Origin: Pseudomonadota bacterium
Lineage (GTDB): Bacteria; Pseudomonadota; Gammaproteobacteria; Burkholderiales; Burkholderiaceae_D
Assembly: GCA_023422955.1 (NCBI GenBank)
Contig: JAFAGG010000027.1
Span: 1-30,152 of the forward strand
Direction of reading: 5' to 3'
DNA: 30,152 bases
Both the position numbers and the translations under genes were made by a program. Of this stretch, positions 1 to 7,721 are shown piece by piece; positions within the stretch are counted from its first letter, which is position 1, and each line of letters begins with the position of its first letter. A model generated the notes under the pieces. That model saw only the letters and a list, made by a program, of their open reading frames with translations. It did not search any database and was not told the origin of the DNA.

Positions 1-335
1 TGCGTGTGGCAGGCGGTACAGGAGCGGCCGATGAAGTGCGGCCCCAGGCCATCGCGTACCTTGGTGGAAGCGGGCGCCTCGACCCAGGGCATGTTGAAGA
101 AGGAATGGCCGACAGCGAAGTCGCCGCGCTTATCCAGCGACATGTTCGCCGCCGGCAGCGAGAAGGCGCGCCGGTTGGTTTCGAACACGGTGGTGGCGCC
201 GGCCGACAATTCCTCGTCCGGCTCGGGCTGGCTCCAGTCGAAGGCAGCAGCGGCAAAACCTGCGCCGCCCAAAGTCAGCAGGACTGCCACGCTTGTTGCA
301 AGCGGCTTGAGCCTGAATCTAGAAGATGCTTTCAT
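1..335 (-). CDS. Di-haem c-type oxidoreductase (DUF1111/COG3488-like), 5' part only
   Basis: Only the first 111 residues are in the window; the gene continues beyond the left edge. The start is an ATG at 335, followed by a basic N-terminus and a hydrophobic stretch (about residues 10-30) ending in several alanines, which fits a Sec signal peptide. Near the window edge a CTACH haem-binding motif (CxxCH) is visible after the sequence GPHFIGRS, the pattern of the first haem site in di-haem oxidoreductases related to bacterial cytochrome c peroxidase. In many proteobacteria this family sits in an operon with imelysin proteins, and an imelysin gene lies directly upstream here on the same strand. 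The inferred role is a periplasmic haem protein linked to iron handling. The rest of the protein, including the second haem site, cannot be seen. Confidence 0.72.
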   Translation of the reverse strand, partial: MKASSRFRLKPLATSVAVLLTLGGAGFAAAAFDWSQPEPDEELSAGATTVFETNRRAFSLPAANMSLDKRGDFAVGHSFFNMPWVEAPASTKVRDGLGPHFIGRSCTACHT

Positions 336-350
336 CACTTAGAACAAAAG

Positions 351-378
351 GCCTGCATAGTCGTTGCGATATGCAGGC
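351..378 (-). promoter_or_regulatory. Perfect 9-bp hairpin just before the di-haem gene
   Basis: GCCTGCATA (351-359) and TATGCAGGC (370-378) are perfect inverted copies around a 10-nt loop. On the minus strand the stem is followed by CTTTTGTTCT and then, about 16 nt from the stem, by the ATG of the di-haem gene. It could be a partial terminator or attenuator between imelysin and the di-haem gene, or a barrier protecting the upstream mRNA. The T-run is short, so full termination is unlikely. Confidence 0.5.
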
Positions 379-484
379 CAGTTTCAAAAAAACTTAAGTT
401 GTCGAACATGCGCTTTCCGGTTCAGAGAAAAGGGCGCGGCGGATTTCTTGTACAGATTGCCTGAAATCCTTGCTTCACCCTTAA

Positions 485-505
485 CCCTCCCCTTGAAGGG
501 GAGGG
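485..505. repeat. 8-bp perfect inverted repeat, G/C-rich hairpin
   Basis: CCCTCCCC (485-492) and GGGGAGGG (498-505) flank a 5-nt TTGAA loop, 45 nt downstream of the imelysin stop on the minus strand. There is no T-run on either side. The shape resembles short intergenic palindromes dispersed in proteobacterial genomes, and no second copy was noticed in this window. It may stabilise the 3' end of the imelysin message. Confidence 0.5.
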
Positions 506-549
506 AACCTGAACACGGCAGGGCGAAACCTTCGCTGCAGAAAATCACA

Positions 550-1722
550 TTACTCCTCGGGAGCCACCGACAGCCTTTGAATGCCCAGCGCACGAGCGGC
601 GCGTACCAGCGTCATGGTCTGTGCTTTCAGTGCATCAATGGTGGCTTGCACCAGTTTCTGGCCTTTTTCGTTGGACGTATCCATCACGGCCTGATCGAAA
701 GGTACGGGAATATTTTCCGATGCTTTTACGCTCTTGTTGAAGTCGGCGACCAGCTGATCGGCAAGCTTCTTGTCCTTGGCTGCGACCAGGTCCTTGATGC
801 CGGGGCCGCTGACCTTGCTGCCATCTACACGCGTATAGCTGCCCAGGATGACATTACGCAGGCCCATCGCATTGGTGATGATGTCGCGATGTGTGTTGTC
901 GGAGAAGCAGCTGTGTTCATCTTCCTGGTCCTGGTTGTCGAGCGCGACCTGTATGCGCTCGCCGGCCAGCTCGGCACTGGAGAGCACCGCCACGGACGTG
1001 ATTACTTTACGCAGCGATACTTCCGGATCGTCCTTAAGGAAGTCGGCGCGATAATTGTCCTGGCCGGGTTTCCATGCATTCGTTACGTATTCCAGGTCTT
1101 TCACGATCTGGTCCGTGACCAGTTTCAGATACTGGCGACGGCGGTCGGCGTTGGGTTTCTTGCCATCGACGAAATCCGTGTATTGGCGATTGCCCGGTCC
1201 CTTGTCGTTGAAATCCTGTCCCCACAGCAGAAACTCGACCGCGTGATAACCGGTTGCCACGTTGGCTTCGCCGCCCTGCGCATTCAGGTCGATTAGGCGC
1301 TCGATGCTCAGTTCCTGCGAGCGGTCGTTGATGATGCCGGCTTCCGGCTTGCCTTCCACGTAATCGATATAGGCTTCATCCAGCGGCCACGCATTCAGGC
1401 GGCCTTCGACATCCTCATCGTCATCGATAGGGCCGCCATAGAAACGGAACACTTCGCTTTGGCCATACGGCTCGCGCGCGGCGATCCAGGCCTTGCGCGC
1501 CTTGTCCAGATTGGCAGCGGAAGGCGCGGCGATCAGCGCATCGACGCTTTTCTGCAAGGTTTGCGCCGTGCGCAGGGAGTCTTCATAGTTGGCATGGACG
1601 ATGTCAGCGTAGTTCTTCAACACCGCCTCTACCTTGGCGTTGGCATGCGCGGCGGCTGTTACGAACAGCGTCAGCGCAAAAAACAGGATGCTCTGGAACC
1701 CTTTGTGCACCATGGGTGACAT
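550..1722 (-). CDS. Imelysin / M75-family periplasmic iron-uptake-associated protein
   Basis: A 390-residue protein. The start at 1722 is chosen because AAGGAG lies 6 nt before the ATG and it opens straight into a signal peptide (about residues 1-27, ending AHA). Family hallmarks are clear: REPYGQSEVFRFYGGPID at about 83-100 and the GxHxxE motif in GYHAVEFLLWGQD at 158-170, the proposed metal site of the imelysin/EfeO M75 fold. These proteins are periplasmic or outer-membrane associated and tied to iron uptake; peptidase activity is not established for most. It is followed 214 bp later by the di-haem oxidoreductase gene on the same strand, the usual partner. A promoter overlapped by a Fur-box-like sequence lies about 130 bp upstream, so iron repression is likely. 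Confidence 0.92.
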   Translation of the reverse strand: MSPMVHKGFQSILFFALTLFVTAAAHANAKVEAVLKNYADIVHANYEDSLRTAQTLQKSVDALIAAPSAANLDKARKAWIAAREPYGQSEVFRFYGGPIDDDEDVEGRLNAWPLDEAYIDYVEGKPEAGIINDRSQELSIERLIDLNAQGGEANVATGYHAVEFLLWGQDFNDKGPGNRQYTDFVDGKKPNADRRRQYLKLVTDQIVKDLEYVTNAWKPGQDNYRADFLKDDPEVSLRKVITSVAVLSSAELAGERIQVALDNQDQEDEHSCFSDNTHRDIITNAMGLRNVILGSYTRVDGSKVSGPGIKDLVAAKDKKLADQLVADFNKSVKASENIPVPFDQAVMDTSNEKGQKLVQATIDALKAQTMTLVRAARALGIQRLSVAPEE

Positions 1723-1852
1723 TGTTTTCTCCTTATATCGGGGCAGATGGGTGGCATGCACGGCATTCATGAGGGACGAGGTCAGCATCTGAAAACAAGC
1801 CATGGCACACGTTCGGAAACGGCCTGCCTAACCAGCAGGTTCGCTCAAGAAG

Positions 1853-1887
1853 ATGAGAATAATAAGCGTTTGCATTATTCTTTTCAA
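1853..1887 (-). promoter_or_regulatory. Sigma70-like promoter with overlapping Fur-box-like site for the imelysin gene
   Basis: On the minus strand TTGAAA (1887-1882) and TATTAT (1864-1859) are separated by 17 bp, close to the -35/-10 consensus. Overlapping them is an AT-rich dyad, GAATAAT (1857-1863) and ATTATTC (1874-1880), and the plus strand reads ATGAGAATAATAAG, close to proteobacterial Fur boxes of the ATGAGAATGATTATC type. The transcript would have a leader of about 130 nt before the ATG at 1722. Confidence 0.55.
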
Positions 1888-2038
1888 GCGAAGCTTGCCG
1901 CTGTCCATAGCTCAGGCCATGCATGGAGCGCGCATCTCATCGTTTGGCACGAGGCTTTGCTCGCTGATACGCGAAATTGCGGAATGTTGTTGCCGCTTTC
2001 AGTGTGTCCGGGCTTTGCCGGCAGGGCAGGCATGCCCG

Positions 2039-2063
2039 AAAAAGAGCCGGGCGGCCCCGGCTC
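2039..2063 (-). terminator. Intrinsic terminator of the siderophore-uptake operon
   Basis: On the minus strand GAGCCGGG and CCCGGCTC form a perfect 8-bp stem with a 4-nt loop, followed directly by five T residues. It lies 51 bp after the stop of the DUF3325 gene and separates that operon from the imelysin promoter. Confidence 0.8.
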
Positions 2064-2114
2064 CCTTGTTGATCGCTTAATCATGAAGTCTTGCATCGCC
2101 TTTGCAGGGAAGTC

Positions 2115-2462
2115 TCATCCTGCCTGCTTGCAATCCGCCCCTGCGGAATTTGCTGCACCGGGCCAGACCAGGCGCAATAGCGACGGCTTCCATGCCAGCG
2201 TGAAAGCAACCGCCGTTGCGCCGAATGCCATCAGCATCACCCATAACAGGAGCGCCATCGAGGGACGGTCTGCCACGAAGCACAAGGCGCCGCAGCCTAT
2301 CAGCCCGAAGGCGCCCAAAGTGCGCAGCGCTGTGCGCGAGACCCGGGAAGGCGCGCCCGTGCCATGCACCTGCTCCCAGTGCGCCTGCATGGCCAGCGCC
2401 AGCCAGCAAAAACTCAGCAGCGCCGCAGCACCGGCCGCCAGCAGAAATATTCCGTCAGCCAT
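2115..2462 (-). CDS. DUF3325 family small inner-membrane protein
   Basis: A 115-residue protein starting MADGIFLLAAG. The ATG at 2462 is preceded by a purine-rich GGAAGGTGG stretch and overlaps the end of the PepSY gene by 8 bp, which indicates translational coupling. Three hydrophobic segments are visible (about residues 3-25, 48-65 and 69-92), with the composition typical of DUF3325, a family found next to TonB receptors and PepSY-TM proteins in siderophore loci. Its biochemical role is unknown. It is the last gene before the terminator at 2039-2063. A longer form starting at 2507 is open but has a worse start and would overlap the PepSY gene further. Confidence 0.82.
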   Translation of the reverse strand: MADGIFLLAAGAAALLSFCWLALAMQAHWEQVHGTGAPSRVSRTALRTLGAFGLIGCGALCFVADRPSMALLLWVMLMAFGATAVAFTLAWKPSLLRLVWPGAANSAGADCKQAG

Positions 2463-4182
2463 GAACCACCTTCCTTCCCCCAGACGACTTATCGCCTGCG
2501 GTGGCATCCGCCAAGGCCCGAGAAGCCGCCACGCTGCGTTTGCGCTGTGCCAGCTTGCGCGCCGCTGTAATGGATAAGCCCATCATGGCCAGCAGGCTCA
2601 AGTCCATGCCCGCTACCGGCCAGTAGGTATCGGTGAACAAAGTTTTAAGAAAATGATCGCCGGTGCTGATCCAGTTCAGTGCCACCGCTGCCACGGCCAG
2701 CCCGGCAATCGCCCAGCATTGCTCGCGCCAGGCCGGGTTGGGACTGCCCTGCGCAACCGGCGTGCTGCGCAGGGATGCATGAGCAAAGGCCACCAGCCAC
2801 ATGCCCCAGAAGGCTGCCTTTTCCCAACTGCCCTTGCCTGCCAGGTCGGCGGGCAGCAGGCGATTGGCAACCAGCATGCTGAGGGCGGCGATCACCATGC
2901 CCGTTACCGCCGTTACTGCCAGAGCATCGACCACGCGGCTGCCTTGCGAACCGGCTTCCGCATGTTTGCGCTTGCGCTTTTCCACGAAGAAGATGAAGCC
3001 AGTGGCTATGCATACGCAACCCAATAATCCACCCAATACATACAGCCAGCGCAGCAGCCAGTGTTCGAAGTGCTGCAGGTGCAGGCCGGTCAGGAACTGG
3101 TTGATATCCGACACCAAGGTGCGCGGCGGATCTTCGCGCAGCACTTCGCCGCTACTAGCCTTGAAATGAATGCCTTCATCCACTAGGGCGACGCGATCGC
3201 TGCCTGCGCGGAAGATGCTCACATAGCTGTTGGCATCGCCGAAATGGTTCACCTGCAGAAAGCCCACTTCGCCCGCCATGTCGCGCGCGGCCCAGCGACG
3301 CTTGGCTTCTGCGACCATTGCATCGATGGATGCCAGCGGTGCCGGCTGTCCGGCGCGCACATGCGGCAGGCCGGTATGCTGCGCTTCCATCACTTCATGC
3401 TGATCATGCAGGGGCTTGAGCACGGTCTGCGACACCGGCAGGTAATAGAAACCGGCAAAGATGATCAGGCCGGTCAGCGCAAAGAAGAAGTGAAAGGGCA
3501 GCGCGACTACGCCGGTCAGGTTGTGCAAGTCCAGCGTGCTGCGCTGGATCTGCTTTTTGGGACGGAAGGTGAAGAACTCGCGGAAGATCTTGCGGTGCAT
3601 GACGATGCCCGTCACCAGCGCCACCAGCATCATGAGCGCGGCAAAGCCGACGATGAAGATGCCGATATTTTTCCATTGCCAGTTCAGGCTGTAATGCATG
3701 GGATAGAAAAATTCGCTGCCAAGCTTGAGTGCGCCGTCTTTCAGGAATTCGCCGGTGCGCGGATCGAGGGTCGCTCGGCCATGCATGTGGTTGTGAGCGG
3801 CGGGATCTTTCGGATGTGGCGGATTGAAGGCCGCGCCCAACAGCAGCACCGGATCGCGGTGCGTGGTGTAAGCCCAGTATTCATCGGCAACCAATTCCTG
3901 GCGCGGCGTCATCGGTCCCTTGGCGGCATCGTGCACCAGCGGCATGGTGCGCGCATATTCGGCTTCATCCGCCAGCACCTGCTTCCACACCGGCACAATC
4001 AGCTGATCGAAGGACGGCATGGGTTGCGGATCGAAGCGCGTTTCCGGCAATGCCCAGCGATCGATCTCACGGTCGAACACCGACAGCGAGCCAAAGAAAA
4101 AGCACACCATCAACACGAATCCCAGCGCCAGGCCAAACCAGGTATGCACCCAGGCCATGGATAAACGGAAGTTATTGAACAT
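2455..4182 (-). CDS. PepSY-associated TM protein, probable siderophore-iron reductase
   Basis: A 575-residue inner-membrane protein. AAGGAG sits 8 nt before the ATG. The N-terminal segment WVHTWFGLALGFVLMVCFFFG and three further helices (about 172-196, 215-242 and 375-400) match the PepSY_TM family layout, with conserved histidines in or near helices (H13 and the HRKIF and HNLTG regions) that could bind haem or metal. A large periplasmic part lies between the first two helices and another between the third and fourth. The C-terminus adds about four more helices, making it longer than the core family. Relatives such as FoxB of Pseudomonas act on ferri-siderophores after import to the periplasm; the same role is inferred here from the receptor upstream. 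Confidence 0.87.
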   Translation of the reverse strand: MFNNFRLSMAWVHTWFGLALGFVLMVCFFFGSLSVFDREIDRWALPETRFDPQPMPSFDQLIVPVWKQVLADEAEYARTMPLVHDAAKGPMTPRQELVADEYWAYTTHRDPVLLLGAAFNPPHPKDPAAHNHMHGRATLDPRTGEFLKDGALKLGSEFFYPMHYSLNWQWKNIGIFIVGFAALMMLVALVTGIVMHRKIFREFFTFRPKKQIQRSTLDLHNLTGVVALPFHFFFALTGLIIFAGFYYLPVSQTVLKPLHDQHEVMEAQHTGLPHVRAGQPAPLASIDAMVAEAKRRWAARDMAGEVGFLQVNHFGDANSYVSIFRAGSDRVALVDEGIHFKASSGEVLREDPPRTLVSDINQFLTGLHLQHFEHWLLRWLYVLGGLLGCVCIATGFIFFVEKRKRKHAEAGSQGSRVVDALAVTAVTGMVIAALSMLVANRLLPADLAGKGSWEKAAFWGMWLVAFAHASLRSTPVAQGSPNPAWREQCWAIAGLAVAAVALNWISTGDHFLKTLFTDTYWPVAGMDLSLLAMMGLSITAARKLAQRKRSVAASRALADATAGDKSSGGRKVVHG

Positions 4183-4194
4183 GGAAAGACTCCT

Positions 4195-4473
4195 TTATCC
4201 GAGCAGCGTGCGCTGCACTATCCAGGCAAGGCCCAGCATGGCTGCCGCGCCGCCGGCCAGTACGCCCCATACCCGCAGCATGCTGGCGGCCGCGAAGGTC
4301 CACAGGAAAACGGCAAGGAACACCAGGAAGGCCAGCATGAGCACGCCGGTTTCCGCCTCATGGAAATCGACGCCGACGGCCACCAGCGCCGCAATCGCCA
4401 GCGCAGTGAAACCCCAGGTGAAGGCGTAGCCGCCGAGCACGGCGGCGGTGATGCGGTTCAGATGGGCGCTCAT
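4195..4473 (-). CDS. DUF3649 family small membrane protein of siderophore loci
   Basis: A 92-residue protein with three hydrophobic stretches (about 10-35, 43-64 and 70-88) and no soluble domain. The short acidic loop DFHEAET lies between the first two helices, as is usual for DUF3649. It lies 11 bp after the receptor gene and 12 bp before the PepSY gene, so it is surely cotranscribed. The receptor / DUF3649 / PepSY-TM / DUF3325 order is a recurring iron-uptake arrangement. The molecular role is not known. Confidence 0.82.
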   Translation of the reverse strand: MSAHLNRITAAVLGGYAFTWGFTALAIAALVAVGVDFHEAETGVLMLAFLVFLAVFLWTFAAASMLRVWGVLAGGAAAMLGLAWIVQRTLLG

Positions 4474-4484
4474 GCTGTCACCGC

Positions 4485-6644
4485 TTAAAATTTGTAATTA
4501 GCTGTCAGCAGTACATTCCTGCCCTCGCCGTAACCGCAATCCAGGTTCGCGCCGCGACACCATGAGACGTACTCTTTGTCGGATATGTTCTGGACATTAA
4601 GACGGAAATCCCAGGGACCCGTCATGTAACCGACCATCGCATCGTACAAGGTTACGGAGGGCACCACCGGCTGTCCTGCACTGCCGGTTACGTCGCCCAC
4701 ATAGCGTCCGCCGACACCCACTCTCCATCCGGCGGCAAACAGATATTGAGCCCAGGCGGAAGCAGTTTTTTCGGGCACGGATGCCAGCCTTTGCTGAGTC
4801 GCGGAATTGATCGCGTCCATTGATGTGTAATTGGCCAGCACTTCAAGCGGTCCCATGCGATGACGCACCCCCAGTTCCCAGCCATCGGTCTTGGCGCCGA
4901 CCTGCTCCAGGCCACCCGGTATGGCGCCATTGGCAATGCGGTTTTTCTGCTCGATGTCGAACCACGCGAATGCGACTGAGGTATTGCCGGACAAGGACAA
5001 ATATTTCACGCCAGCTTCAATCTGCTCACCACTGGTCGGCTCAAGAAATCCACCCGCGCCATCGGTTCCCAGGTTGGGCGAGAATGCGGTGGATTTGCTG
5101 ACGTAGGGGGAGATGCCATTGGCAAACCGATACATCACGCCGGCACGGCCGGTAGTTTCATTATTGCGAACGACAGAACGAGATGCGCCCACCGGTATCT
5201 GTATATTCCGGGCGCGGTCATTGCGTATCGCCGCAGAAAACACCCATGGCCCCCATTCCATGTGATCCATCAGATAAAAGCCGGTCTGGATGATCTTGCT
5301 ATCGGCCGCGTCTGCAGGGCTGAGCGTACTCGGATCGAAATTCCCATAAACCGGGTTGTACAGATTGAAGGTTCCCGGCAGCGCGGTGGACAGGGAATTG
5401 GATTCTTCCCACAACGCATTCTGATAGTCGATGCCGAATGCAACGGTATGCTTGGTCGGACCGAGCACAAGCTTGCCTTCCATGCGCACATCCGAGGCGA
5501 GCACATCGGTATCCCGATCGGCGGTGTGAACGGTGCGGGCTATATTGCCGGCATTGTCCGGTATCGGCCCCACTGATGCATAAATCTCTCTCGTAATGCT
5601 GGACGAGTCAGTTTTTCTTACTGTGGCTGCCAGCTTCCATGCATCGGACAGGCGCTGATCCCAGAAAATGCTGACTTCATTTTTTTCCGTGTCATAGCGG
5701 TCCCAACCGGGTTCGCCGGCAAAGCGGCTGACGGGAATTTGCCCCAGCGGCGCCGGATCCAGCGTGCCTCGTTGCGGCAGGAATTGCGAAGACACCTTGG
5801 AGTCATTCTTCTGGTGCGTGTATTGCGCAGTCAGGCTGGTATCGGCATTCGGCTTCCAGGTCACGGAAGGCATGAACACAAGCGCATCATCATTGACGTA
5901 GTCGACCTGCGTGTCGCTGTCTCGCTTGAGTGCCACCAGGCGGTAAAGGAATTCGCCATCCTTGGTGATCGGTCCGGTCAGGTCGGTGGCGATTTGCTTG
6001 CGCTCATGCGAACCGAGCTGGACTTCGACTTCCCGGTAGGCAGTCGGCCGCGGGCGCTTGCTGACGACATTGATGATGCCGCCGAGCTCGGCCTGACCAT
6101 AGAGTACGGAAGAAGGTCCTTTCAGCACCTCGATGCGCTCCAGGGTATAGACCTCGGGCCGCACGTTATTGTAGTAACCGTAGATGCCCCTGATTCCATC
6201 CATATAGGCGGAAGGCGACAGTCCGCGTATCGACGACCAGTCACCGCGCGTATCGAAACCATACTGTCCCGAATAAACGCCGGCGCTGTATAGCAGCGCA
6301 TCCTGCACATTCTTTGCACCCGCCTCGCTAGCTTGCTTCATGTCGATCACGTCGATGGAAAAAGGCGTGTCCTGGATGCTGACCGAGCTCTTTCCGACAT
6401 TGGCAGCCTGCCCTTGCGTCACCAGCGGCGCTCGCTCTGATCCTGCCGTCACCGTGACAGCGGGCAGCGCTACATCCTTGTTCGGTGTACCTTCATTGTT
6501 ATTGACACCCTGCGGCGCTGCCTGCGCCTGTGCCAAGGTAGGCAGGGTAAGCAGAGCGACGAAGGGGGCGGCGCATAGAATATGGATTGCGAGTGATAGG
6601 GGCCGAAACGCCGGTATGTCTGAAGCAGTGACGACAGAGTTCAT
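4485..6644 (-). CDS. TonB-dependent siderophore receptor (FhuA/FoxA-like)
   Basis: A 719-residue outer-membrane receptor. The start at 6644 is chosen because AAGGAAG lies just before it; an ATG nine codons upstream has no such site. A signal peptide covers about residues 15-40 and ends AQAQA. A TonB-box-like region (LPAVTVTAG) follows, then the plug domain with SIQDTPFSIDVID, SIRGLSPSAYMDG, ERIEVLKGPSSVLYGQ and GGIINVVSKRP, all hallmarks of siderophore receptors. The barrel ends in an aromatic residue (NYKF), as required for outer-membrane insertion. The ligand is probably a hydroxamate or related ferri-siderophore, but this is inferred only from overall similarity to the FhuA/FoxA group. It heads an operon with three membrane-protein genes and has a Fur-box-like site on its promoter. 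Confidence 0.93.
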   Translation of the reverse strand: MNSVVTASDIPAFRPLSLAIHILCAAPFVALLTLPTLAQAQAAPQGVNNNEGTPNKDVALPAVTVTAGSERAPLVTQGQAANVGKSSVSIQDTPFSIDVIDMKQASEAGAKNVQDALLYSAGVYSGQYGFDTRGDWSSIRGLSPSAYMDGIRGIYGYYNNVRPEVYTLERIEVLKGPSSVLYGQAELGGIINVVSKRPRPTAYREVEVQLGSHERKQIATDLTGPITKDGEFLYRLVALKRDSDTQVDYVNDDALVFMPSVTWKPNADTSLTAQYTHQKNDSKVSSQFLPQRGTLDPAPLGQIPVSRFAGEPGWDRYDTEKNEVSIFWDQRLSDAWKLAATVRKTDSSSITREIYASVGPIPDNAGNIARTVHTADRDTDVLASDVRMEGKLVLGPTKHTVAFGIDYQNALWEESNSLSTALPGTFNLYNPVYGNFDPSTLSPADAADSKIIQTGFYLMDHMEWGPWVFSAAIRNDRARNIQIPVGASRSVVRNNETTGRAGVMYRFANGISPYVSKSTAFSPNLGTDGAGGFLEPTSGEQIEAGVKYLSLSGNTSVAFAWFDIEQKNRIANGAIPGGLEQVGAKTDGWELGVRHRMGPLEVLANYTSMDAINSATQQRLASVPEKTASAWAQYLFAAGWRVGVGGRYVGDVTGSAGQPVVPSVTLYDAMVGYMTGPWDFRLNVQNISDKEYVSWCRGANLDCGYGEGRNVLLTANYKF

Positions 6645-6747
6645 GTTCTTCCTTGAGGTGAGTGGAATCATTCAATCGTTGTGCTAAGTCCATAAAGCCG
6701 TGCCTGAGGATCCGTGCTCTTTTTATGAACTCGTCATAGAGCGCCGT

Positions 6748-6777
6748 ATACTAAATGCGAATCGTTATTGTTTGCAA
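6748..6777 (-). promoter_or_regulatory. Promoter with Fur-box-like operator for the siderophore receptor
   Basis: On the minus strand TTGCAA (6777-6772) and TAGTAT (6753-6748) are 18 bp apart. Between them lies AACAATAACGATTCGCATTT, close to betaproteobacterial Fur boxes, so repressor binding would block polymerase directly. The predicted transcript starts about 95 bp before the ATG at 6644. Confidence 0.6.
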
Positions 6778-6881
6778 TCTTATTCTTAATTAAATCTGAA
6801 GAGTTTCCGTGCAGCAATTCACCCAGGAAAAATCAGGTCTGAAAACAGGCATTTCTTGCTGCCTGGAATGGCGTGCTGGGG

Positions 6882-6958
6882 AAAAACCTGAGGTTTTTTA
6901 GAGACAGGCTAAGATTCAGGATTTCCGACCGGAGCAAACATCCTTAGCCTGTCTCTAA
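6882..6958. repeat. Nested palindromes between divergent genes (16-bp perfect inverted repeat)
   Basis: TTAGAGACAGGCTAAG (6898-6913) is perfectly repeated in inverted orientation at 6943-6958 around a 29-nt spacer. An 8-bp odd palindrome, AAAAACCT-G-AGGTTTTT (6882-6898), abuts it. The element lies between the receptor promoter and the DUF3293 gene, about 50 bp before the latter. It could be a dispersed palindromic element or a strong RNA hairpin in the DUF3293 leader. No second copy was found in this window. Confidence 0.7.
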
Positions 6959-7008
6959 GAGAGAACTCTAAAATTAGGAATGCTTTTATTGCCAACCTTC
7001 CCTGCCTT

Positions 7009-7431
7009 ATGTCCGCCATCTCCCCCGACCTGATCGCAACCTATCGCAGCTCCGTCTACCGCATTGACGCGCCTGGAGGCGTCATTACTTTTTACATAGA
7101 CCGGCATAGTCCCGAGCTGGGGCAGCTGCATGCTGAAACCGGGGTGAAAAGCTCAGCCTTCATCACGGCCCATCATCCTTACAGCGTGCCCGTAAGCGAT
7201 GAAGAAAATGAAAAGGCGCAGCAAGCGCTGATTGATGAAATAGGCTCGCATGGCTTTGAATGCCTGGAAGGCGCGGGAGAAGATGCAAAAGGAGAATGGC
7301 CAGCCGAGCGCAGCTTGCTGGTGCTGGGCATCAGCGAGCAGCAGGCGACGGAGCTGGCAGTGCGGTTCAGGCAGAACGCTTATGTATTGTGCGGCAGCGA
7401 TGCCGTGCCGCGGCTGGTGCTGACGCGCTGA
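7009..7431 (+). CDS. DUF3293 domain-containing protein
   Basis: A 140-residue soluble protein. The whole length matches the DUF3293 pattern as remembered: YRSSVYRIDAPGG near the start, then SSAFITAHHPYS (about 48-59), a polar helical region, GEWPAERSLLVLGIS (about 95-109) and a C-terminal FRQNAYVLCGSDAVPRLVL. No catalytic function is established for the family. There is no convincing ribosome-binding site before the ATG, but no other start in frame gives a better match. It is transcribed away from the iron locus and stands alone. Confidence 0.82.
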   Translation: MSAISPDLIATYRSSVYRIDAPGGVITFYIDRHSPELGQLHAETGVKSSAFITAHHPYSVPVSDEENEKAQQALIDEIGSHGFECLEGAGEDAKGEWPAERSLLVLGISEQQATELAVRFRQNAYVLCGSDAVPRLVLTR

Positions 7432-7470
7432 CGTATTCGAAGATTTAGGGAAGGGGTAGATTCCGGCTGG

Positions 7471-7584
7471 ATGAATCGCTTTCGCTGGCTGCTGATACGG
7501 TGGAAGAAACGTGAAGATACTTACCTTGCCACGCTCCACTTTGCCTGCAGCAGCATCACCTGGCGCGCAGCCCTCGCGAAATAA
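7471..7584 (+). pseudogene. IS5-type transposase remnant (C-terminal tail)
   Basis: An open stretch of 37 codons reads MNRFRWLLIRWKKREDTYLA and then LHFACSSITWRAALAK. This matches the extreme C-terminus of IS5-family DDE transposases (typically W-x-NRFRRLLIRWEKK...YLALLHLAC..ITFR). The frame upstream (from about 7459) reads DSGW into the NRFR motif and then loses similarity, so the rest of the transposase, including the DDE residues, is gone. No clear terminal inverted repeats or target duplication were found. It marks an old insertion between the DUF3293 gene and the c-di-GMP gene. Confidence 0.62.
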
Positions 7585-7721
7585 ATAGGGCTACCGTTAG
7601 CGGAATCCCTAGGGGTTGGCGGTCAGTACCGCGATCAAAGGCCGGATGCAAGTTCGCAATCTTTATCTTCTTTCCATGACGCGCTGATCATTTGCACAAT
7701 GGCAGCGTCCATGTAAGGCTG

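Noticed and set aside
364..1296. 310-codon open frame on the plus strand
   Set aside because: It is antisense to the imelysin gene, which has a signal peptide, family motifs and a ribosome-binding site. The plus frame has no recognisable domain.
3244..4164. 306-codon open frame on the plus strand
   Set aside because: His/Arg/Gln-rich antisense reading of the PepSY gene.
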